From: an uncultured Collinsella sp.
GTDB taxonomy: Bacteria > Actinomycetota > Coriobacteriia > Coriobacteriales > Coriobacteriaceae
Length of the DNA stretch: 11,536 nucleotides
Reading direction: 5' to 3'
NCBI GenBank assembly: GCA_900550815.1
Contig: URTW01000049.1
Span: forward strand, 1 to 11,536
Below the pieces are notes generated by a model. That model did not search any database. It saw nothing but the letters and a program-made list of their open reading frames with translations, and was not told the origin of the DNA. The translations under genes were made by a program, and so were the position numbers. Shown one piece after another: positions 6,235 to 11,536 of this stretch (the first letter of the stretch is position 1; every line of letters begins with the position of its first letter).

Positions 6235-7641
6235 ATGCGCCAAAACGGATCCAACTTAAACGGGCGTTCGGGTGCGCGTCCGACGGCGCGCCGCGACCTG
6301 GGGCAGCTGCCCGGCGGTCAGCGCAAGCGTCACCGTAAGCCCGGCGCGATGTATCTCAACCATAGCCGCGGCTTTAGCGACCGCAGCGCTCGCATCGGCA
6401 ACAGCCGTACGCCCCGTCGTTCATCTCGCCTGCCCTACGCGCTCATTGCCGTGGGTTGCGCGCTCGTGCTGTTTATCGCTGCCGTCGTGGGCTACGTCAA
6501 CCGCAGTGTGGACGTGGAGCTTAACGGCCAGAAGACCGCGGTGCGCGTGGGCTCTACGCTGCAGAATCTCATCGACGACCAGGAGTTGACTGACACCTAC
6601 GACGCAGGCGACCTGCTGGCCGTCGATGACAGCGTGCTCAAGCGCCATGGGGGCGAAAAGCTGTCGGTGAAGGTCGACGGCAAGCGCGAGAAGCAGGGCA
6701 AATAGGATAGCCGCGCACTCGAGAGCGGCGAGAAGGTGACGGTCAAGGATGGCCGTAACACTTACGAGAAGCACGAGGTTCAGGCTACGGTTATCGAGCC
6801 CAAGCTCAAGGTCGAGGGCATGGGCGCTATCGAGTATGTGCAGACATGGGGTGTCCAGGGCCGATCCGAGGTGTGGGTTGGTGAGCAGTCAGGCAAGACG
6901 CAAGACCGCGGCGAGGTTGTGCCCGCCACCGATTGCGTTGTTGCGTGCGCCAGCGTGGCGCCCAAGGGCAACAAAAAGTACGTGGCACTGACGTTTGACG
7001 AGGGTCCGAGCGGCGCCACCAAACAGATCTTGCAGGTGCTCAAGGAAAGGGGCGTCACCGCGACGTTCTTCCTTTCGGGCGATGCGGCCGAGGCCTCGCC
7101 TGCCACGGCCAAGGCGATTGTCGACGCCGGGTGCGAGATCGGATCCAACAGCTACAGCGACGATTCGCTCAAGGGTCAGGACCGTGAGGCGGTACACGAA
7201 CAGATCACGAAAGGCACCGATGCGATTAAGTCGGCGACCGGCGTGAAGACAATGCTGCTGCGTGCTCCCTACGCTGCCTTTGACGAACAAAACTGGATTG
7301 ATGCGATGGACCTGGTCTCCGCCGTGGTCTCGTGGAATATTGACTCGGGCGACTGGCTGCTCAACGGTGCCGACGAGCAGGTCTCGACGGTGCTCGATTC
7401 GGTGACGCCGGGCAATATCGTGCTGCTCACCGATAGAGACGAATGCGCCGAGCAGACACTCGAGGCGCTGCCGCAGATTATCGACGGCCTCATTGCCGAC
7501 GGCTACAAGATCGTGACGCTCAGCGACCTGGTCAAGACGGACACGGCATTGAGCAAAAAGCTCACCTCGCTGACGAAGGCCACCATGCCCAAGGACGCCG
7601 TGTTCCCCCAGCTTGCCGAGGACGACGACACCACAGAGTAG
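6235..7641 (+). pseudogene. Membrane-anchored polysaccharide-deacetylase-like protein, split by an in-frame TAG and lacking metal ligands
   Basis: One frame of 468 codons is broken only by TAG at 6703-6705 (codon 157). It starts at ATG 6235 with GGAGG four bases upstream. The regions are a basic cytoplasmic tail, a membrane segment around codons 68-85 (YALIAVGCALVLFIAAVVGY), a small beta-rich domain of the kind seen before surface hydrolases (VDVELNGQKTAVRVGSTLQN onward), and a C-terminal NodB-type polysaccharide-deacetylase fold. In that fold the usual TFDDG reads TFDEG (253-257), the HxxxH metal motif reads NSYSD (305-309), and the LLHD near the end reads LLTD, while RAPY and SGDW remain. 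The zinc ligands are therefore missing and deacetylation is unlikely. GTG 6736 after the stop has no good ribosome-binding site. It may be a decaying gene or a read-through pseudoenzyme that binds glycan. Confidence 0.8.
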
Positions 7642-7642
7642 T

Positions 7643-7674
7643 CATTGGGTAGTCGTTTAAGAGCGTCCCCAATG
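7643..7674 (+). terminator. Weak hairpin after the deacetylase-like gene
   Basis: CATTGGG (7643-7649) is the exact complement of CCCAATG (7668-7674), with an 18-base loop. It lies directly behind the stop codon, where a terminator is expected. There is no T-tract, so intrinsic termination is doubtful. Confidence 0.35.
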
Positions 7675-7735
7675 GCTATGTCACGGATGCGTCAGCGTTT
7701 GGTATGCCTGCAATGTGCAGCGCATAAATTCGATG

Positions 7736-7769
7736 CCGCAGGGCGATGCTGATGCTATAGTTACTGCGG
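7736..7769 (+). promoter_or_regulatory. Extended -10 promoter flanked by an inverted repeat, ahead of the MgtE-like operon
   Basis: TGCTATAGT (7753-7761) is an extended -10 element, which can work without a good -35 box; none is seen. Transcription would start near 7768, just ahead of the structured leader. CCGCAG (7736-7741) and CTGCGG (7764-7769) form a perfect 6-bp inverted repeat bracketing the -10, and GATGCT is repeated in tandem at 7745-7756. The repeat could be a repressor site or, if transcribed, a hairpin. Confidence 0.5.
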
Positions 7770-7776
7770 TTAATGA

Positions 7777-7864
7777 GGGTCAAGAGAAAGGTTACAGGTG
7801 AAATCCAAACCTCGACCATACAGTCGATGACCCCATGCAGGTGCTTTTTGCGCATGCACGGGGT
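7777..7864 (+). ncRNA. Structured leader RNA: three-way junction with a competing hairpin (riboswitch-like)
   Basis: P1 is GGGTCA (7777-7782) with TGACCC (7828-7833). Inside it, P2 is GGTT (7790-7793) with AACC (7808-7811) around a 14-base loop holding GGTGAAATCC. P3 is TCGAC (7812-7816) with GTCGA (7823-7827) around CATACA. P2, P3 and the closing strand of P1 abut with no linker, leaving only AGAGAAA as a joining strand. The CCCC of P1 is also needed by a second stem, ACCCCATGC (7830-7838) with GCACGGGGT (7856-7864), eight pairs and one mismatch, so the two folds exclude each other. This is how riboswitch expression platforms usually work. The ligand is unknown; a metal ion is the natural guess given the genes that follow. 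I do not see the conserved core of an M-box. Confidence 0.5.
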
Positions 7865-7917
7865 GTAAGCGTCGAGCGGCGTGCCGCCCGCGCATGCGTA
7901 TACATATCCAGAAGCCC

Positions 7918-7949
7918 CCGGACGCCGCACGCGCGGCCGCGTTCGGAGG
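7918..7949 (+). promoter_or_regulatory. Hairpin covering the ribosome-binding site at the end of the leader
   Basis: CCGGACG (7918-7924) can pair with CGTTCGG (7940-7946), seven pairs with one G-U, around an inner CCGC/GCGG helix. The last two G's belong to the strong ribosome-binding site GGAGGA (7945-7950). CCCCG at 7916-7920 could instead pair with CGGGG at 7859-7863, which would open this hairpin, so it may be the output end of the leader. Confidence 0.4.
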
Positions 7950-7953
7950 AATA

Positions 7954-7986
7954 ATGATGGGGAGCACCATTGAATTATCTGAGTGA
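7954..7986 (+). CDS. Possible 10-residue upstream ORF overlapping the MgtE-like start
   Basis: The best ribosome-binding site in the leader, GGAGGA (7945-7950), is spaced for the tandem ATGs at 7954 and 7957. That frame reads MMGSTIELSE and stops at TGA 7984-7986. It is a different frame from the MgtE-like gene, whose TTG start at 7970 lies inside it. It could be a leader peptide that couples or limits translation, or a by-product of a shifted start. There is no conservation evidence. Confidence 0.3.
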   Translation: MMGSTIELSE

Positions 7987-9814
7987 GATGCTCAAATTGC
8001 CGGTCTTGGACGTCGACGGCGAAAAGCTCGGCGTGGTCAACGATTTTGGTATTGCTACCGGCGAAGTTTTTCCGCACGTGACGTCGCTCGCGTTCCGTGG
8101 TCCCGGCAAGACGCCGTTTATGATCAGCTGGCGCAAATGGGTCGACCGTATCGACGAGACGGGCGTGCACCTTAAGACGTCGGCCACCGAAATCCGTTTT
8201 TCGTACCTGCAGCCGACCGAACTCTTGCTTGCCCGCGACGTGCTCAACAAGCAGATTGTCGACACGCAGGGCATGAAGGTCGTGCGCGTAAACGACATCA
8301 AGTTTTCCATGTCGGGCGAAAACCAGCTGCGCCTGCTGGGCGCCGAGGTCGGTGCCCGCGGTCTGCTACGCGCCATCAGCCCCGCGCTCGAGCATATCGT
8401 CGAAGGCTTTATGAAGCACCTGGGCAAGCCGCTCAGTGAGGACATCATCGCTTGGTCCTACATGGACCTGCTCGACCGCTCGACCAAGAACATTCAACTC
8501 TCGGTGTCGCACAAGACGCTCGGCGAGCTGCACCCTGCCGACATCGCCGACATTATCGAGCAGCTCGACCCGCGCCTGCGTGCGCAGGTGTTTGCGCAGC
8601 TCGATACTGCCCAGGCCGCCGAGGCCATCTCGGAGTTCGATGACGACGAGCTTATGACCGAGATGCTCGAGGGCCTGTCCGATACCGACGCATCGTCGAT
8701 GCTGGCCATGATGGACCCGGACGACGCTGCCGACCTGATCGACGAACTCGATTATGAGAAGGCCGAGAAGCTCCTGCGCCTGATGGGCGTCAAGGAGGAG
8801 AAGGCGATTCGTAATCTGCTGGGCTACGAGGACAACACCGCCGGCCGCATCATGACCTCGGAGTTCGTCTCCCTGCCCGCCACGGCGACGGTCGGTGACG
8901 CCATCGAGGCGATTCGCAAGCTCGACGAGGACTTTGAGAGCGTCTATTACGTCTATACCGAGGACCCGAGCGGCATGCTGACGGGCGTGCTTTCGCTGCG
9001 CACGCTGATCGTGGCCGACCGCGACGCCACGCTGGGCCAGCTCGCCTATCGCGATCTGGTCTACGTGTCACCCGACGAGGACCAGGAAGACGTGACGGAC
9101 GAGATGACCAAGTACGACCTGGTTGCCATCCCTGTCTGCGACGAGAACCGTCATATCCTGGGCATCGTGACCTTCGACGACGCCATGGACGTTATCGCCG
9201 AGGAGCACCAGGAGGACCTGCAGATCGCCGGTGTCGGCTCGGGCGATAGCGCGTCGGACGACTCGACGAACGTGCTCAGCTGGTTTGTGCATCGCCAGTA
9301 CTGGGTTGTCGTGTGGGGCATTGCCTCGTGCATCATGGCAACGGTGCTGGGGACGGCGCTCGGCTCCGCGCATCTGGTGGTGTTCCCCATGTGCGCCATG
9401 CCACTCGTGCTGTTGGCGGCCTCGCGCATGGTGTCGTTCGTCAAGAACTACTTCCTGGAGTATGACGGTCACGACGACGAGCCCAAGCCGTATCTGGGGT
9501 TCTTCTTCCAGAGCACGGGCATGGGCCTGATTCTGTCACTCGTGACCTACCTGTGCGCCCAGCTGGTGCACACCGCCGCGTTCCCCGATGCGCCCATGTT
9601 TGAGGAGCAACTCTTTACCGGGTGCTTTAATATCGCTGCCATCATTTGCCTGGTTGGCAACATGAGCGCCGTGATTTACCTGATGGTGCTGTTCTGGCGT
9701 GACGAGCATGACCTCAACACGTCGGGCACCGCCATGAACGTTATTGCCGTCATGATCTCATGCGTAGCGTACTGCGCCGCTGCGGTGCTGCTCACCATGT
9801 CGGTCATTGGTTAG
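7970..9814 (+). CDS. MgtE-like CBS protein with PRC-barrel-like front and divergent membrane domain
   Basis: This encodes 614 aa. Residues 1-80 (LPVLDVDGEKLGVVNDFGI) and 88-125 look like PRC-barrel units. An MgtE-N superhelical domain (about 185-285, LHPADIADIIEQLDP) and two CBS motifs (about 290-350, AGRIMTSEFV; about 355-415, LGIVTFDDAMDVI) follow. In MgtE channels these soluble domains sense Mg2+ and gate the pore. Residues 440-614 hold about five membrane segments, but the canonical FxPLLxGTGGNxGxQ pore sequence is missing; FPMCAMPLVLLAASRMVSF (472-490) occupies the comparable place. It may therefore be a sensor or partner, perhaps of the NRAMP-like transporter that starts 9 bp after its stop. 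The start is TTG 7970 with GGGGAG at 7959-7964, giving the expected MNYLSE; ATG 7988 is the alternative. It follows the structured leader. Confidence 0.85.
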   Translation: MNYLSEMLKLPVLDVDGEKLGVVNDFGIATGEVFPHVTSLAFRGPGKTPFMISWRKWVDRIDETGVHLKTSATEIRFSYLQPTELLLARDVLNKQIVDTQGMKVVRVNDIKFSMSGENQLRLLGAEVGARGLLRAISPALEHIVEGFMKHLGKPLSEDIIAWSYMDLLDRSTKNIQLSVSHKTLGELHPADIADIIEQLDPRLRAQVFAQLDTAQAAEAISEFDDDELMTEMLEGLSDTDASSMLAMMDPDDAADLIDELDYEKAEKLLRLMGVKEEKAIRNLLGYEDNTAGRIMTSEFVSLPATATVGDAIEAIRKLDEDFESVYYVYTEDPSGMLTGVLSLRTLIVADRDATLGQLAYRDLVYVSPDEDQEDVTDEMTKYDLVAIPVCDENRHILGIVTFDDAMDVIAEEHQEDLQIAGVGSGDSASDDSTNVLSWFVHRQYWVVVWGIASCIMATVLGTALGSAHLVVFPMCAMPLVLLAASRMVSFVKNYFLEYDGHDDEPKPYLGFFFQSTGMGLILSLVTYLCAQLVHTAAFPDAPMFEEQLFTGCFNIAAIICLVGNMSAVIYLMVLFWRDEHDLNTSGTAMNVIAVMISCVAYCAAAVLLTMSVIG

Positions 9815-9822
9815 GTGGTCGC

Positions 9823-11085
9823 GTGCAAAATACCAAGCAAAAGTCGGGCACCAAGCAAAAGTTGACCATCGCGGCCATCTTTGGCGCTATGGGTCCCGGT
9901 CTGCTGGCGGCGCTTTCGGGCAATGACGCCGGCGGCATTGCAACGTATTCCAGCGCGGGCGCCAGCTATGGCTACAAGATGCTCTGGATGCTTCCCGTCA
10001 TGACTGCGCTGCTCATCGTGACGCAGGAGACCGCGGCGCGCTGCGGCTGCGTCACGGGCAAGGGCTTGGCATCGCTCATTCGCGAGCGCTTTGGCGTGCG
10101 CAAGAGTGTACTTGCTATGGCGGCGCTGTTGATCGCCAACACGGCTGTGACCATTTCGGAGTTTGCGGGCATCGCCAGCGGCCTTGCCCTCTTTGGCGTG
10201 CCGGCGAGCATCTCGGTGCCGTTGGTGGCGCTGCTGGTGTGGATGCTTACCATGTCGGGTAGTTTCCAGCGCATCGAGAAGATTCTGCTGCTGGTGAGCT
10301 GCGTGTTCGTGACCTATATTGTCGCCGCGTTCATGGCTGGCCCCAACTGGGGTGAGGTCGCGGTCGACCTGGTCGTGCCTAACATTCAAAATGACCCCAG
10401 CTACGTGTCGCTCGTGGTCGCAACGATCGGTACCACCATCGCGCCGTGGATGATTTTCTTGGCGCAAAACAACGTGGTCGATAAGAACGCGGGCGAGGAC
10501 GATATCGTGCTGCAGCGCATCGATACCGTGAGCGGCTCGCTTGCCGCCGATGTCATTGCCGGCTTTATTATCATCACGACCGGTACGGTGTTGTTCCCGG
10601 CGGGTATTCAGATTAGCGATGCTGCCGATGCCGCCCGCGCGTTGGAGCCTATTGCGGGTCAGTGGTCCACGGTACTGTTTGCCTCGGGCCTGGTCGCGGC
10701 GAGCTTCTTGGCTGCCGGCGCGCTGCCGGGCGTTACGGCGAGCGCTATCTGCGAGGCATTTGGCTGGGAGCGCGGTGCCGACCGCAGCTGGGACGAGGCC
10801 CCGGTCTATCGCGGCATCATTACGGCCATCATCGGTATCTCTGCCGTGCTGGTGCTTATGCCCGGCGTCGATCTGTTCCAGATTATGATGACCTCACAGG
10901 TCATCAATGGTGTGCTGTTGCCCGTGGTTCTGGTGTTCCAGGTGGTTATCGCAGCCGACCGTCACATTATGGGTGCCAACCGCAACGGCCGCGTGTGGAA
11001 TGTGCTCACTTGGGCGACTATCGGTGTGATTACGGTGCTCACGGTCGTCATGTTTGTTCTGCAGGCGATGGGCTACAGCGCTTAA
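9823..11085 (+). CDS. NRAMP/SLC11-family divalent-cation transporter with altered metal site (NRMT-like)
   Basis: This encodes 420 aa with about eleven hydrophobic segments and the SLC11 pattern. TM1 reads GPGLLAALSGNDAGGIAT (24-41), where classical members have DPGN. TM6 reads IGTTIAPWMIFLAQN (202-216), where classical members have MPHN. Asp35 is kept, but the transition-metal-selecting methionine is Ala207 and the following histidine is Trp209. Loss of that methionine is a hallmark of NRAMP-related magnesium transporters, one of which was characterised from Eggerthella lenta, a relative. Mg2+ (perhaps also Mn2+) uptake is thus more likely than Fe2+/Mn2+ uptake. The GTG at 9823 follows AGGTGG by 4 bases. 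The in-frame ATG at 9760 would lie deep inside the MgtE-like gene with no ribosome-binding site. It is the second gene of an operon closed by the terminator at 11104-11138. Confidence 0.88.
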   Translation: MQNTKQKSGTKQKLTIAAIFGAMGPGLLAALSGNDAGGIATYSSAGASYGYKMLWMLPVMTALLIVTQETAARCGCVTGKGLASLIRERFGVRKSVLAMAALLIANTAVTISEFAGIASGLALFGVPASISVPLVALLVWMLTMSGSFQRIEKILLLVSCVFVTYIVAAFMAGPNWGEVAVDLVVPNIQNDPSYVSLVVATIGTTIAPWMIFLAQNNVVDKNAGEDDIVLQRIDTVSGSLAADVIAGFIIITTGTVLFPAGIQISDAADAARALEPIAGQWSTVLFASGLVAASFLAAGALPGVTASAICEAFGWERGADRSWDEAPVYRGIITAIIGISAVLVLMPGVDLFQIMMTSQVINGVLLPVVLVFQVVIAADRHIMGANRNGRVWNVLTWATIGVITVLTVVMFVLQAMGYSA

Positions 11086-11103
11086 CGCCCACTTTTGCTT
11101 CCG

Positions 11104-11138
11104 AACAGGCCGCAGCGATGGGCTGCGGCCTGTTTTTT
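11104..11138 (+). terminator. Rho-independent terminator of the MgtE-like/NRAMP-like operon
   Basis: A perfect 13-bp stem, AACAGGCCGCAGC (11104-11116) with GCTGCGGCCTGTT (11122-11134), closes a 5-base loop. The run of six T's at 11133-11138 begins within the stem end. It lies 18 bp after the stop codon. Confidence 0.92.
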
Positions 11139-11169
11139 GTCTGCTATAGGGTGTTAGTTATATAGCAAT

Positions 11170-11394
11170 GGACAAAAAATGCCAAATGTGAGTACTGTTG
11201 CTAAGTGAATAGTATTTACATCCTAAAAGATAATGAACATAGCCTTTAGTATATTCATTAAAATTGGCTCCAATACGCCTTAAACCAGTCAGGTTGGCTG
11301 CTTTAGGGGGTTGTAGGGGTCGCTCGGACGTCATTTTGGGTGGTTTTGCCTGCTACTAAAATGGTAACAGTACTCATATTTGCCCTTTTTTGCC
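11170..11394. repeat. AT-rich 225-bp element with imperfect terminal inverted repeats
   Basis: CAAATGTGAGTACTGTT (11183-11199) and AACAGTACTCATATTTG (11366-11382) are inverted copies with one mismatch in 17. The match continues outward through an A-tract on the left (GGACAAAAAATG) and a T-tract on the right (CCCTTTTTTGCC), giving arms of about 32 bases. The left two thirds of the interior is strikingly AT-rich for this genome. No frame long enough for a transposase is present. Inside, a minus-strand frame of 24 codons (11377-11303) begins MSTVTILVAG with AGGG nearby, but it is probably chance. The element could be a MITE-like repeat or a folded RNA. Confidence 0.6.
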
Positions 11395-11536
11395 AACAGA
11401 CCTTTGAGGGTGCGGCGAATAGGGCTTGTTTTGATTGTTTGGGGCAGGCACGAGGCGTGGAAACGATGTCTGGAGCGACGGAGCGGCCTGGAATTCATCC
11501 GTAGAGGTCTTCATTGGCTGCGTCAGGTGTGTCCCT
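11395..11536. other. Unassigned tail of the window
   Basis: Both strands have a frame open to the window edge. On the minus strand it ends at TGA 11374-11376 with PYSPHPQRSVGKKGQI. On the plus strand one runs out through FFANRPLRVRRIGLVLIVWG. Neither shows a recognisable motif or start signal, and in high-GC DNA such frames arise easily. I see no RNA gene here. It may be more of the adjacent repeat or the start of a gene beyond the edge. Confidence 0.3.

Noticed and set aside
7777..7864. Known M-box or cobalamin riboswitch
   Set aside because: AGGTGAAATCC resembles short pieces of both, but the long conserved cores of those classes are not present and the overall fold differs. A covariance-model scan would settle it.
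9760..9822. Upstream ATG start for the NRAMP-like gene
   Set aside because: It would overlap the MgtE-like gene by 55 bases, lacks a ribosome-binding site and adds residues unlike the family N-terminus.
1..11085. Genome-wide reassignment of TAG to a sense codon
   Set aside because: TAG is the natural end of most genes here, and reading through it would add unrelated sequence or run into terminators.
11303..11377. 24-codon minus-strand gene MSTVTILVAG
   Set aside because: It starts inside the repeat arm, is very short and has no family resemblance, so it is most likely chance within the element.

Overview
The window looks like chromosomal DNA of a high-GC gut actinobacterium of the class Coriobacteriia, most like Collinsella. 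This is inferred from gene content, strong GC bias at third codon positions, frequent TAG stops, and an SLC11-type transporter resembling the magnesium-transporting NRAMP relatives known from Eggerthella. No phage, insertion sequence, CRISPR array, tRNA or rRNA is visible.

Layout. 1-452: the end of a ferredoxin-like DUF362 gene with an in-frame TAG. 453-703: a bidirectional terminator and a 132-bp inverted-repeat element. 704-1669 (minus): a membrane-anchored alpha/beta hydrolase with a good promoter overlaid by small palindromes. 1856-2539: a HlyIII/PAQR membrane protein. 2650-4023: a CNNM/CorC-type CBS membrane protein. 4048-4881: a free-standing homologue of the N-terminal domain of cyanophycin synthetase carrying an HxxEH motif. 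5018-6162: a translationally coupled YtxH-like/PRC-barrel pair. 6235-7641: a membrane-anchored polysaccharide-deacetylase-like gene, split by an in-frame TAG and lacking the metal-binding histidines. 7642-7969: a promoter and a structured leader. 7970-9814: an MgtE-like protein with a PRC-barrel-like front and an unusual membrane domain. 9823-11085: an NRAMP relative with an altered metal site. 11086-11536: a terminator followed by an AT-rich inverted-repeat element and an unassigned tail.

Three genes point to divalent-cation, probably Mg2+, homeostasis: the CNNM/CorC protein, the MgtE-like protein and the NRAMP-like transporter. The last two form one operon behind a leader that folds on paper into a compact three-way junction. 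One strand of that junction can also join a competing hairpin, and a further hairpin covers the ribosome-binding site, which is riboswitch-like architecture. I do not recognise the leader as an M-box or any other known class, so it is one of the two best candidates for something undescribed. The other is the stand-alone cyanophycin-synthetase N-domain protein.

Two conserved reading frames are each cut by one TAG. This may be ordinary gene decay, sequence error or amber suppression. TAG is the normal terminator of most other genes here, so wholesale reassignment is unlikely. All functional calls rest on motif reading without database searches.
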